From NCBI GenBank assembly GCA_041398745.1, contig JAWKUB010000007.1:186001-250000 (forward strand): a stretch of 64,000 nucleotides of DNA, given 5' to 3'. The position numbers were made by a program, and so were the translations under genes. Under the pieces are notes generated by a model that was given only the letters and a program-made list of their open reading frames with translations, was not told the DNA's origin and did not search any database. Positions 37,600 to 46,908 of this stretch are shown here, piece after piece (the stretch's first letter is position 1; each line of letters opens with the position of its first letter). The DNA comes from JACKHO01 sp041398745. Its GTDB lineage: Bacteria; Planctomycetota; Planctomycetia; Planctomycetales; Planctomycetaceae.

Positions 37600-39578
37600 G
37601 TTTCGTTTTCGGCCAGCACGACAATACGGTCACCTTTGACCAGCGTGTATTCGGTGTTCTTTTCCGGAATGAGTTTGACCCCGAAGTTCTCGTCCATGTT
37701 CGCTTCGTTCTCGGCAATTTTGACGCCGAGGGCAATTTCTTCCCGTTTTTGGACGAGTCGCATGAGGTCGCCAAAAGTGACCGTTGCTGGCAATTCGTCG
37801 AAATAAAGTTCGACTGGCTTCAGATAGATTTCACTGCCGTCTTCGGAGAACAAATCGTCGTAGACTCGCTTGATGTCGGAGTCCTCACTGATTTGCGCCA
37901 GCATCATACTGATGAAGCGGTTCGAAATGATGAACTCATATACACCAGCACGAGCGACGAGTGCCTGGTTTTCCGAGTCCAGAATTTCAGTGATGAGTTT
38001 TGTATTCTTGCTCTCTTCTGGATGCTCTTTAAACATGTTCCGAAGCAGCAGGAGAATGATAATGGTTTCCGAGTCCGTACGTCCTTCGACATCGTTCTCA
38101 CCGCCTACGCCCTGGCTGAGGATGATAATGTTGTCGTAGGTAAATGGTTCGACGGCAAGAAGGCTCTCAGAGTCGAGCGGATTTCCTTCGATCAGTCGCA
38201 CGGTGACAGAATCAAGTTCTTCACTGAGGGCCTCGACATGAGCACGGACCGACTCATCAGGAGCCCGTAGCATAATGTCGATTTGACTTCCTTCGAGGAC
38301 ATAGTCAGCGAACTCGCGAACAATGGTTTCCACCTTCGGAGTCCAGCCAATAATGAGTTCGCGTTCAATGCCGAGTTGAATACGACCATCGGCCAGGGGT
38401 AAATCGCGACCGCTGGCAACTGGTTCTTTCTGATAGTGAATTGTCGAGTCATCCTCGGCGAGGATGAGAATATGGTCGTCATGTAGCACAACCGTTGTGG
38501 GATGCGGGTTGATTGTGAGCGTGTTGTCGGCATGTCGCAGTCCCATCGGAACACCGTCGGGGAAATGAAATGCGAGGTCGCCGAAGGTAATGCCCGGTTG
38601 CCACGCGGCATGATGGAAGTACATTTCGCAACCATCGAACGAGAGGATTTCCGAGTACGCGACGGACAATCCGACGGTGCGCGATGTCTGTACCAGGATT
38701 TTTGCCAGGATTTCGTTGGTGTCGACCGTTGTGACTTCATCCGGCGCAATGGCTTCGGCAACCTGCCGGTTGTGTTTAAGGAACACCTCGCCCACGATAT
38801 TCAGTTCTTTGTCATCCGGGCGACAGGCGACAAGTGCCAGAATGGTCTTGATGGTGAAGGCGTCACTCATCATGAGCTCATTGACCGTGGCGGTCACGGG
38901 GCACTTCGCCAGCACAATGACGGACTTGCATTCGTCGACGGACACGACGTCAAGGTTCACCATGGACGACTCGACTCCACTGCGGGTGACAACCCGCGTG
39001 TTCTTGGTGTCGGGCATGTACAACGCCAGGTACTCGTCCATTTCCTCCTTGTCTTTGTCTGCCAGAATGACCACGACCGGGTCGTCTTCACTTTCGTTGG
39101 CCAGCACCAGTTCGCGGATGATTTCCGTAATACGCTCATTCCACCCCAGTATGAGCGTATGTCCTTCTTCGATGACCTTCGAGTGGCCGCGCCGCAGCAG
39201 CGCGAGCTTTCGGTCCAGAGCAGTGGTAATGAATGCGATCAGCGACGAAAGCATGACCACACCGGTCATTCCAGAGAGCACAGAAAAAACTTTGAATCCC
39301 GGCGACGTTTCAATGTCCTGGGCCATATTGCCCGGGTCGGTCATTTGCAGAAAAGTAATGTACACATTGCGAAGAAAACTATGCCCTTCGACGTCACGTT
39401 CAATGGAGACCTGCGGGAACATCATCAGACCGACGCCGCGCAAAATCGCGAGCAGGACAAGCATCGATACGAAGACTATCAGCAGCGAAACGAAGACGGA
39501 GCTGCCACCACGCGCCATGAAATTGTCAAACTGGTAGCGAGCGCGCTGAATCAATGAGGCCTGATGCGGCTTGGACAT
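37596..39578 (-). CDS. CASTOR/POLLUX-like ion channel with RCK/TrkA domains
   Basis: A 660-residue potassium-channel-like protein related to plant CASTOR/POLLUX. Start ATG 39578 (MSKPHQASL) has AGGA 8 bases upstream; the longer frame to 39713 is not needed. The N-terminal region has hydrophobic helices (VFVSLLIVFVSMLVLLAILRGVGL and VFSVLSGMTGVVMLSSLIAFI) and a pore-loop-like FLQMTDPGNM. Residues from about 130 hold two RCK-type Rossmann domains (HTLILGWNERITEII and RELIIGWTPKVETIV). It probably conducts monovalent cations across the inner membrane under ligand gating. Confidence 0.85.
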   Translation of the reverse strand: MSKPHQASLIQRARYQFDNFMARGGSSVFVSLLIVFVSMLVLLAILRGVGLMMFPQVSIERDVEGHSFLRNVYITFLQMTDPGNMAQDIETSPGFKVFSVLSGMTGVVMLSSLIAFITTALDRKLALLRRGHSKVIEEGHTLILGWNERITEIIRELVLANESEDDPVVVILADKDKEEMDEYLALYMPDTKNTRVVTRSGVESSMVNLDVVSVDECKSVIVLAKCPVTATVNELMMSDAFTIKTILALVACRPDDKELNIVGEVFLKHNRQVAEAIAPDEVTTVDTNEILAKILVQTSRTVGLSVAYSEILSFDGCEMYFHHAAWQPGITFGDLAFHFPDGVPMGLRHADNTLTINPHPTTVVLHDDHILILAEDDSTIHYQKEPVASGRDLPLADGRIQLGIERELIIGWTPKVETIVREFADYVLEGSQIDIMLRAPDESVRAHVEALSEELDSVTVRLIEGNPLDSESLLAVEPFTYDNIIILSQGVGGENDVEGRTDSETIIILLLLRNMFKEHPEESKNTKLITEILDSENQALVARAGVYEFIISNRFISMMLAQISEDSDIKRVYDDLFSEDGSEIYLKPVELYFDELPATVTFGDLMRLVQKREEIALGVKIAENEANMDENFGVKLIPEKNTEYTLVKGDRIVVLAENET

Positions 39579-39763
39579 CGGAACGTTCCTGCTGACGGGT
39601 GTAAGAAGCTGAGCCAGTCGTGTCATTGAAGCAGGTTGTCCGACCTGCGGCAATGCAGTCACGGCGTGAGTTGAAGAATGTGACGCAGCAAGCGACACTC
39701 GTGGGCACTGCACAACAAGTGACAGATCCCGCTTCGAACTGTGAACCCGAGGAATGCATACCC

Positions 39764-41530
39764 GTGGCGATTTGGCGATTAACTCTTTCGTGTCTTATCC
39801 TGGTGACCGTAATGAATTCGAGGCCATCGGCTGCAAGTGCTCAGTCCGCAGATGATCAGTTTGAAAAACTGGCTGCCCAGTTTATTGATGAGTATCCGGC
39901 ACTCTCTCCGATCGATGCGACAGCTTTGGGAGACCATCGATTCGACAGTCAGATTGACGACTTGAGTCCAGCTGCGCGAGCAAAACAGCGGGAGTTCTAT
40001 CAGCGTTGGCAAAAGCAATTGGCCGGAGTCTCTCGTAGCGACCTGAGCCGGCAGAACCAAATCGACTACTCACTGCTCAAACGCAAGTTGGAGCACGACC
40101 AATGGAATGTCGACCGTCTGCAGGAGTGGGCCTGGAACCCTATTGCATACACACAACTCGCAGGGCAGTCGATTTACGGATTGATGTCACGGGAATTCGC
40201 TCCTGTCGAAGAACGGCTGGAAAGCGTCGCTGGTCGGCTGGAACAGTTCCCACGCATGTACGAGCAAACGCGTAAGAATCTTGACCCAAAACGCGTTCCC
40301 CAGGTGCATGCCGAAACGGCCGTCAAACAGAACAAAGGTGTGCTGAGTATTATCAAGAACATGGTGGAGCCTGAACTGGACAACGTCTCCCCCGAACTGA
40401 AGGCCCGCATTGAGCAGGCCATTGCGCTGGCCAAGAAAACAGTGCTGGAGCATCAGGAATGGCTGGAGCAGGAACTGCTGCCGAATGCCCGTGGTGATTT
40501 CCGCATTGGTCTGGAACTGTATGATGAAAAACTTGCACACGCACTGAGTGGAGCACTCACGCGAGCTGAAATCCGCGAGCGGTCAGAGTTCAGGCTGAAA
40601 GAAACTCGCGAGGAAATGTACGGCATTGCCCGCAATGTCCTGGGTAAAGAGAAGTGGCCGGAAAGCCCGACGCCCGAGCAACAGCAGGCGGCCATTGTCG
40701 AGGCACTGGAACTGGCCAATCAGGACATTCCACCGCGGGACGGTGTCATCGAAGCAGCGGAGAAGTCGATGGAAATTACGACGGCGTTCATTAAGTCCAA
40801 GGACCTGATGAGCATTCCAGATGACCCGCTGAAAATCATTGTCATGCCGGAATTCCAGCGCGGCGTCTCGGTGGCGTACTGCGATTCACCCGGCGCTCTC
40901 GAAGTTGGTCAGCAAACGTATTACGCCGTCGCCCCCTTGCCGACTGACTGGACCGACGAGCAATGCAAGTCATTCCTGCGGGAATACAACATTCGGTCGA
41001 TTCATAACTTGACCGTCCACGAGGCCATGCCAGGACACTTTGTGCAATTGGCGATGTCAAACCGGTATCCCTCGAAGCTGCGCGCTGTGCTGGCGTCGGG
41101 CACGTTCATCGAGGGATGGGCCTGCTACACCGAGCAAATGTGCTCTGATGAAGGCTTACTCGACGGTGACCCGCTCATGCGGCTGGTCACACTGAAATGG
41201 AATTTGCGTGGAATTGCAAATGCCATTCTCGATCAAAACGTACATGTCAACGGCATGACCCGCGAACAGGCCATGCACCTTATGACCCACGACACCTTCC
41301 AGGAAGAACGTGAAGCAGCTGGTAAATGGATTCGAGCTCAAGTGACATCGGCCCAACTCTCAACGTATTTCGTTGGAGTCGAAGAACACTTCGACATGCG
41401 TGAAAAGGTACAGAAGAAGTGGAGCAGCGACTTCACGCTTAAAAAGTACCACGACACTGTGGTCTCGTTCGGGTCACCTCCCGTCCGCTTTGTGCAAGCA
41501 CTCTTGCTCGAAGAGGCAATCCCGGAATAG
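39764..41530 (+). CDS. Exported DUF885 family peptidase-like protein
   Basis: A 588-residue protein of the DUF885 family, predicted zinc metallopeptidases with a gluzincin-like motif. The H-E-A-M-P-G-H motif is in LTVHEAMPGHFVQLA, and the downstream Glu is in EGWACYTEQM. GTG 39764 is preferred: it starts a clean signal peptide (IWRLTLSCLILVTVMNSRPSAASA) with GAGG upstream. The frame extends to 39620 through non-signal sequence. It is divergent from the channel gene. The aminoacyltransferase gene begins 4 bp after its stop, suggesting a two-gene operon. Confidence 0.86.
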   Translation: MAIWRLTLSCLILVTVMNSRPSAASAQSADDQFEKLAAQFIDEYPALSPIDATALGDHRFDSQIDDLSPAARAKQREFYQRWQKQLAGVSRSDLSRQNQIDYSLLKRKLEHDQWNVDRLQEWAWNPIAYTQLAGQSIYGLMSREFAPVEERLESVAGRLEQFPRMYEQTRKNLDPKRVPQVHAETAVKQNKGVLSIIKNMVEPELDNVSPELKARIEQAIALAKKTVLEHQEWLEQELLPNARGDFRIGLELYDEKLAHALSGALTRAEIRERSEFRLKETREEMYGIARNVLGKEKWPESPTPEQQQAAIVEALELANQDIPPRDGVIEAAEKSMEITTAFIKSKDLMSIPDDPLKIIVMPEFQRGVSVAYCDSPGALEVGQQTYYAVAPLPTDWTDEQCKSFLREYNIRSIHNLTVHEAMPGHFVQLAMSNRYPSKLRAVLASGTFIEGWACYTEQMCSDEGLLDGDPLMRLVTLKWNLRGIANAILDQNVHVNGMTREQAMHLMTHDTFQEEREAAGKWIRAQVTSAQLSTYFVGVEEHFDMREKVQKKWSSDFTLKKYHDTVVSFGSPPVRFVQALLLEEAIPE

Positions 41531-41534
41531 GCCC

Positions 41535-42284
41535 ATGACAGAGGCACATATTCCCGAAGAAATGTTCCGCATGACGTCACCGGTTTCCCGGTGTTCGTAT
41601 TTGGAAGATGAGAAGTCGGCTCTGACATACCGGGTTTATCTCGACATCTCCCCCGCAGAATTAGAACTACTAATTTCACGGGGATGGCGACGGTTCACCG
41701 GACATGTATTTCGCCCAAGCTGTCCGGCCTGCCAAAAGTGTGTGCCCATTCGTGTGCCGGTCCAACAGTTTCAGCTGTCGAAGAGCCAACGTCGGGTAAT
41801 GCGGCGTAACGAAAGCATCCGCTATGTCGTTCAGAAGCCGACAGTCACAGACGACCATATTCGGCTCTACAACGCCTGGCATGACGAGCGAACTGCCTCT
41901 CGGGGATGGCACCGATCCCGCGTCAACGCCCAACAATACTGGGAGAACTTTCTCGTAGGCGACTATCCGAGTCTTCACGAAATGCTGTTCTACGAAGAGG
42001 GCAGACTGCTCGGCGTGAGCCTCATTGACGTCATGCCGAACTCCACGTCGAGTGTGTACTTCTTTTATGATCCCAGCTGGGCTCCGCGCAGCCCGGGTAC
42101 GTTTTCCGGCCTGTGCGAAATCGAAGCGGCCCGACAGGCCGGACGTGAGTACGTCTACTTCGGCTACTGGATTGGTGATTGCCCATCGATGGCCTACAAG
42201 AATCGCTTCCAGCCGTATGAGTTGCTGGAAGGGTATCCTGCTGACGGCGAAGAACCGAATTGGTTTTTACACGGTTCCAATTGA
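41535..42284 (+). CDS. bpt: Aspartate/glutamate leucyltransferase (N-end rule)
   Basis: A 249-residue member of the R-transferase/Bpt family. It transfers Leu from Leu-tRNA to N-terminal Asp or Glu, marking proteins for ClpS/ClpAP degradation. Hallmarks are the N-terminal SRCSYLEDEKSALTYRVY, the cysteine cluster SCPACQKCVPIRV and the C-terminal YFGYWIGDCPSMAYKNRFQP. ATG 41535 is chosen: upstream sequence in the same frame overlaps the end of the DUF885 gene and is unlike the family. Confidence 0.92.
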   Translation: MTEAHIPEEMFRMTSPVSRCSYLEDEKSALTYRVYLDISPAELELLISRGWRRFTGHVFRPSCPACQKCVPIRVPVQQFQLSKSQRRVMRRNESIRYVVQKPTVTDDHIRLYNAWHDERTASRGWHRSRVNAQQYWENFLVGDYPSLHEMLFYEEGRLLGVSLIDVMPNSTSSVYFFYDPSWAPRSPGTFSGLCEIEAARQAGREYVYFGYWIGDCPSMAYKNRFQPYELLEGYPADGEEPNWFLHGSN

Positions 42285-42299
42285 TTACCACGGGACGAA

Positions 42300-42707
42300 C
42301 TATTCGTCGATTGTTTCGTAGTCCTCATCGTCGTTGTAACGGCGTCGGTAACGTCGTGAGCTACCACCACGACCATCGTCAGGCATCAGGGCCGCGTAGA
42401 ACAACAGCCCGTGAGCCAGCACGGAAGGGAGCGAGATGACTGCGCCCACAATTTGAAAGGTGAACTCTCCAGGGTTTGCGCCGTTCCCTGCGAGAGCACC
42501 AAACACAATGCGATACGCGAGCGGCGTTAACAGCATGTGGAGCCCGTAGACAATAATTGCGATGAGGACAAAGCCCGCTGCACGAGGCCGCTCATCACGC
42601 CGACTAAAGTAGATAATCAGGGCAAACAGCAACACAAACCACATGGGGATGTTGTGAATCAACCCGCCAACGAATGATCGCAGCAACTCACTGACGTCCA
42701 TTCCCAT
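42300..42707 (-). CDS. Hypothetical membrane protein, 135 residues
   Basis: It has four predicted helices (MWFVLLFALIIYFS, AAGFVLIAIIVYGLHML, FQIVGAVISLPSV and a weaker one between) and a C-terminal tail that is Arg-rich and then acidic (SSRRYRRRYNDDEDYETIDE). I recognise no family. It is downstream of the two-domain hydrolase on the same strand (33 bp) and convergent with bpt (15-bp gap). Confidence 0.72.
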   Translation of the reverse strand: MGMDVSELLRSFVGGLIHNIPMWFVLLFALIIYFSRRDERPRAAGFVLIAIIVYGLHMLLTPLAYRIVFGALAGNGANPGEFTFQIVGAVISLPSVLAHGLLFYAALMPDDGRGGSSRRYRRRYNDDEDYETIDE

Positions 42708-42740
42708 GATGAAATCCTCTTCGTGATTTGAAAACGTTGT

Positions 42741-45044
42741 TTACCGTTCTGGTGTCCAGTTCAAGTGCCGCTCCAGGAATCGAAACGTTCCCTGTCCATT
42801 AATGGTGTGCGGTCCGTTGAACCATTCGATTTCCGTTTTATCTTCCAGTCCCAGAAATGTGTAGTGCCTGCGGACTTTGGCGTATTCCCAAGCGACCCAT
42901 TCATCGGGCGCGACGCCGTCATTGTGGCCACGCTCGACCATGAAGGGACTCGGGGCCATGAGGTTGGCCAGTTCTGAATAATCAGCGATGTGTCCCATGT
43001 TCCATTCGAAGATTTCGTATTCCGGCGTGAAGACATAGGAGTACCTGTCTTCCGCGGAGCAGTTCTTGCGGATCCACTCGTTGTAGTCTGCTGAGCAAAT
43101 TGACAGGCAATAAAGTGGTTTGTCAGAGCCATTTTCATGCTTGTCGACGAGCAATGGCGGTACGCGAACGGCCGTTTTGCCGCCGTATGACAATCCGTAA
43201 AACGCAATGCGGTCGGCGTCGACATAGGGCAGGGTGGCCAGCCAGTGGAGCGACTGCCGGTGCTGCTCGATGATGTAGCTGAACAGTGTCCGCCCCACGG
43301 GGTTACTCTTCCGCTGGATGACCCGGAAGTCATGATATCCCTTGTAAGGATTCTGCGGTGCATACACGATGAATCCCTGCTTCACGAGCTGTGTGCTGAA
43401 TCCCTTGTAGGCGCCATAAGCTCGATTCGACTCGTCCATGGTAATGGTGTCAAACGGCGTCCCTTCCAGGCCATGCTGACACACCACGACCGGTCGTTTC
43501 TCACCGGCCTTGATTCCCTTGGGGACGAGCAGGACACCTGAGGCAATGAAGTTCTGCGGTGACTGCCCTTCATACACATCGAGTGCGATTTCGAATCCGA
43601 CATGGTCGTCAGCGTCAATGACTCGCCGCGAACGGGGATTCATCGCGTCGGCGTTCGCGAGGGGCAGTTTTCCAATAAGATGCTCGTGAACCATGTCCCG
43701 GAATTCTGCCGCGGACTTTGTCCACGCTTCGACCGAAGATCGATCAGCCGAGTTCCACAACTCCTGACGCACTTTATCGCTACGATGCAGCAATGCCTGC
43801 GTGTGGAGAATAAGTTCTCGCAACTGCTGTTGCTGATGCTCCTGGACCCGCTTTGGCATATCGAGCCCTTTGGGAATGGCGAAGGCCAAGTCTTTCTTCG
43901 GAATGGGCTTTTCCAGAGTGGAGACGTGAACTGGACCGCCGCTGGCTACCATATACTGCACCACACGGCCCAGTTCCTGCATGACCTCATCACGCTCAGG
44001 AGAGACCGTAGTTCCCGGCCCGGCAATGTCTCGAATGGGTGGATCGGCCCTGGGGCCTTCGTATGGTCGGACGGGCGAAATATCGATGGATACAAGTCGC
44101 GGTGCGATAAGTGTCGCCAGTTCCGCATTGCCGAAAACCGCTTGTCCCATTTGAATGTTGCGGTCCAGCGGTTCCTCCCACACACGGCGGTGCTGGCCGA
44201 AGTAACCTCGCACGACAACTCGCGAGAATTCCTCTCCCAACGCTCCGGCATACAGGGAGAGCATTCCACCTTCACCCATGCCGACCAGTTCGATTTTCTG
44301 ATTGGGGAATTCGGTGTGGAGAGCGCGGCCGAGTGCCAGCACCCGCTGCGTTTCATAACCGACGGGATGCCGTCCCAGTTCAAAACTTGTGCGATACACA
44401 AACTCTCGTGGCGAAACGTTGTTTAGCCTCTTGTCACGAAACGCGTCGTCCGGCTGCGTACGTGGGATGAGTCGCGGGATGTAAACGTCGTATCCGGCGT
44501 CGACATAGCCCTGCACGAGTTTCCAGTCATCCAGTCGTACCTGATACCAACCAAGCAGGCTTTCGGGAGTGGTGTCTGCATCAGCCAGGAAGACGACGAC
44601 TCCTTTACACTGTTCGCGGTTGGTGGCAAGAACCATGAGACCGTCGCCCGTCACGCCTTCCATGACATCCCAACGAATGCTCTCGACACGTCGCCCAGAC
44701 TCGTCCATGAGCGTTCTGCGATGAATTTCCGGATGCTCGACGGCAGGATCGACTGCCCCAATGAACTTCCGCAGAGTGTTGCGGGCATCGTCCTTCGTCA
44801 TCTTGGCGGGATCGCCGTTGTGTGGAATCCACGGAGCCCAGCGGGCGTTCTGCACCTGCCCGAGGACGTCTTCAGCATACAGGCTGATTTGCTCCACCAT
44901 CACTTCATGAAGAGGGCGTTCCTCTGTCTGCAGCTTCGTGTCGGGAAGCCGATCCCCAGAAAACTGCTCGTCAATGGTCTCCTGCGCGAATACAGACCCG
45001 GCACCACACAACAATGTCAAAAGAGTTGAAAGAAGGAATTTCAT
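42741..45044 (-). CDS. Exported two-domain alpha/beta hydrolase, first domain degenerate
   Basis: A 767-residue secreted protein (signal MKFLLSTLLTLLCGAGSVFA). The N-terminal half resembles an alpha/beta hydrolase, but its elbow reads GMGEGG, lacking the nucleophilic serine. The C-terminal half (about 440-767) is an acetyl-xylan-esterase/dienelactone-hydrolase type domain: VVVCQHGLEGTPFD, nucleophile FYGLSYGGKTA, acid in VERGHNDGVAPDEW and histidine in FNGPHTINGQGT. It probably deacylates a polysaccharide or ester outside the cytoplasm. Confidence 0.85.
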   Translation of the reverse strand: MKFLLSTLLTLLCGAGSVFAQETIDEQFSGDRLPDTKLQTEERPLHEVMVEQISLYAEDVLGQVQNARWAPWIPHNGDPAKMTKDDARNTLRKFIGAVDPAVEHPEIHRRTLMDESGRRVESIRWDVMEGVTGDGLMVLATNREQCKGVVVFLADADTTPESLLGWYQVRLDDWKLVQGYVDAGYDVYIPRLIPRTQPDDAFRDKRLNNVSPREFVYRTSFELGRHPVGYETQRVLALGRALHTEFPNQKIELVGMGEGGMLSLYAGALGEEFSRVVVRGYFGQHRRVWEEPLDRNIQMGQAVFGNAELATLIAPRLVSIDISPVRPYEGPRADPPIRDIAGPGTTVSPERDEVMQELGRVVQYMVASGGPVHVSTLEKPIPKKDLAFAIPKGLDMPKRVQEHQQQQLRELILHTQALLHRSDKVRQELWNSADRSSVEAWTKSAAEFRDMVHEHLIGKLPLANADAMNPRSRRVIDADDHVGFEIALDVYEGQSPQNFIASGVLLVPKGIKAGEKRPVVVCQHGLEGTPFDTITMDESNRAYGAYKGFSTQLVKQGFIVYAPQNPYKGYHDFRVIQRKSNPVGRTLFSYIIEQHRQSLHWLATLPYVDADRIAFYGLSYGGKTAVRVPPLLVDKHENGSDKPLYCLSICSADYNEWIRKNCSAEDRYSYVFTPEYEIFEWNMGHIADYSELANLMAPSPFMVERGHNDGVAPDEWVAWEYAKVRRHYTFLGLEDKTEIEWFNGPHTINGQGTFRFLERHLNWTPER

Positions 45045-45296
45045 CAGTGCTCCCCGTTTTTAGACTGAATGTCAGCTTACGTGGCCGAGAGTCTGGTGAA
45101 CAGTGAACAGCAGTGTTCGGGGTGCCGTGGTACTTGCCGAACAACTTTATGTCCGACCGTGGTCTTCCGGGTTTTACAGACTTGCTGAAGGAATTATGCA
45201 CACTCTGTCGTAACTGGCACGAGGTGACGATCCTGCTTATTCTGCACCTTCACGTCGAAAGTGTCTCCGATAATTAAAGCGGAAAGGGTGAACCAA

Positions 45297-45878
45297 GTGG
45301 CCTATCAAGTTCGATGCGTTTGCAGTCGTAAGGTCGACGTCGAAATGTGGCAGGCGGGGACTGATGTGAAATGTTCCTGCGGACAGGCGGTGCGGGTGCC
45401 CTCATCGGTCGACTTGCTGGGGCAACGCGACGAACAAGGGAACCTGAAGGGCTCGCTTCAACGTGGCATCGAGTATCATGTTATGGACCTGGTGAAGTCG
45501 GGCCAACTCCCCGGAGACCGCTGCGTGAATTGCAATTCCAGCACAGACGGACGTGTCAAATTGTTGTGTGAATGTTCCAAGGCAGTCGTGAAGATTGAGG
45601 GGCCGTCGACCGCTTCAACGGTACTGTTAACGCTGCTCGCGTTCATGTCTCCCCTGAAGTTTTTGCTGTTCTTCGGAGCCAGAGAACGAGAAGAGATACG
45701 CACCGAAACCGGAACCGACGTGCTCATCGACACGCCACTGGCCATGTGCGAATACTGCCGCGAGGAATTCGCCTCCTGGTCGACGGGTCGAATCAAACGC
45801 TATCTCGAGCTAATGCGCACAATTCCAGAGTACGACGAACTGCTCCAGAAGTATCCGCAGGCCGTGTTGCATGAGTAG
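45297..45878 (+). CDS. Zinc-finger protein of unknown function
   Basis: About 193 residues with three cysteine clusters: N-terminal VRCVCSRKVDV with KCSCGQAVRVP, a middle RCVNCNSS with LCECSK, and C-terminal CEYCREEF. A hydrophobic segment, ASTVLLTLLAFMSPLKFLLFFG, may be membrane-embedded. GTG 45297 (MAYQVRCVC) is preferred because GGAAAGG lies 8-10 bases upstream; GTG 45261 is the longer alternative. The DUF4159 gene follows after 78 bp. Confidence 0.72.
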   Translation: MAYQVRCVCSRKVDVEMWQAGTDVKCSCGQAVRVPSSVDLLGQRDEQGNLKGSLQRGIEYHVMDLVKSGQLPGDRCVNCNSSTDGRVKLLCECSKAVVKIEGPSTASTVLLTLLAFMSPLKFLLFFGAREREEIRTETGTDVLIDTPLAMCEYCREEFASWSTGRIKRYLELMRTIPEYDELLQKYPQAVLHE

Positions 45879-45956
45879 TCGCTTGGAGATTCTGGCCCGA
45901 AACGCGTATGCTGGTGTGGTCGTCTTTCCCAATCGCGAAGTCACACGGAGTTCGCC

Positions 45957-46778
45957 ATGCGACGTTTGCTCCTGTCTCTGTTTGGTCTCTTGTCTCTGTC
46001 CACCGCAGCATCGGCTCAGCGCCGATTCGATGACGGGACGGAGTTCATTATTGATCGCCGCGGGGTTCCGACGTGGGAGGTCGATACGGACTTCCCCGAT
46101 GATCTCTTCACCTTTGTCCGCATTCGGTACAACCCGTATGGCGGACGGCGGGGGAAGTGGGCGACAGACTACCCGGACAGTGACCTCAACTTCTCCTATC
46201 GATTGCATCAACTGACTTCGCTGAAGGTGAACCCGAATCCCATTGTGCTCGATTTGGATAATCCCAGGCTGTTCGACTATCCGTTCATTTACTTCTGTGA
46301 ACCAGGTGGCGCCTGGGGTAATGGGTTGGAGTTCACCGAAGAAGAAGCGGTGACGCTGCGGAAGTATTTCGATAACGGCGGCTTTGCCATGTTCGATGAC
46401 TTCTGGGGCGAGGAAGAGTGGCATGCGTTCTATCTGGAAATTCGAAAAGTATTCCCAGACCGTGAACCAGTCGACCTGGACCGGGAGCATCCGATTTTTC
46501 ACTGCGTCTACGATTTGCGTAAGACCGACAATTTGCAGGTGCCGGCAATTAACGTGGCCCTCAGTGGTCGGACTTATGAGCGGCCCGACGCACAAGAGGT
46601 CCATTATCGCGCCATCTTGGATGACAACGACCGTATTGTCGTCATGATTTGCCACAACACCGACCTGGGTGATGGCTGGGAACGCGAAGGGGAGAACATC
46701 GACTACTTCCACAACTTCTCAGAGAAGATTGCCTATCCGCTGGGGATTAACATTGTGTTCTACGCCATGACACATTGA
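45957..46778 (+). CDS. Exported DUF4159 family protein
   Basis: A 273-residue protein with signal peptide MRRLLLSLFGLLSLSTAASA. The DUF4159 fold is related to class I glutamine-amidotransferase-like domains: FTFVRIRYNPYGGRRGKWATDYPDSDLNFSYRL, YPFIYFCEPGGAW, LRKYFDNGGFAMFDDFWG and the C-terminal YPLGINIVFYAMTH are typical. Family members accompany MoxR/DUF58/BatA-type gene sets in planctomycetes, but these are absent here. The function is unknown. Confidence 0.88.
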   Translation: MRRLLLSLFGLLSLSTAASAQRRFDDGTEFIIDRRGVPTWEVDTDFPDDLFTFVRIRYNPYGGRRGKWATDYPDSDLNFSYRLHQLTSLKVNPNPIVLDLDNPRLFDYPFIYFCEPGGAWGNGLEFTEEEAVTLRKYFDNGGFAMFDDFWGEEEWHAFYLEIRKVFPDREPVDLDREHPIFHCVYDLRKTDNLQVPAINVALSGRTYERPDAQEVHYRAILDDNDRIVVMICHNTDLGDGWEREGENIDYFHNFSEKIAYPLGINIVFYAMTH

Positions 46779-46800
46779 GTCGAGTGAGGTGTTTTGTCTC

Positions 46801-46880
46801 ACGGGCGAGGCTTCCACCGAGCAGCATTACAAATTGAGGCTGGTACCGCATTCGTGGCTCAGCAGGAGCTTCGTCCTCCC
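46801..46880. repeat. REP-like repeat, copy A
   Basis: The left arm GGGCGAGGCTTCCACCGAGC pairs imperfectly with the right arm GGCTCAGCAGGAGCTTCGTC followed by CTCCC. The right arm is nearly identical to that at 51516-51540. It lies between the DUF4159 and oxidoreductase genes. Confidence 0.7.
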
Positions 46881-46908
46881 TGTTCGATTACCTGAATAGA
46901 TAGACTGC

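Noticed and set aside
38502..39557. 351-residue plus-strand frame within the channel gene
   Set aside because: Shadow of the minus-strand RCK protein; His/Arg-rich without domains.
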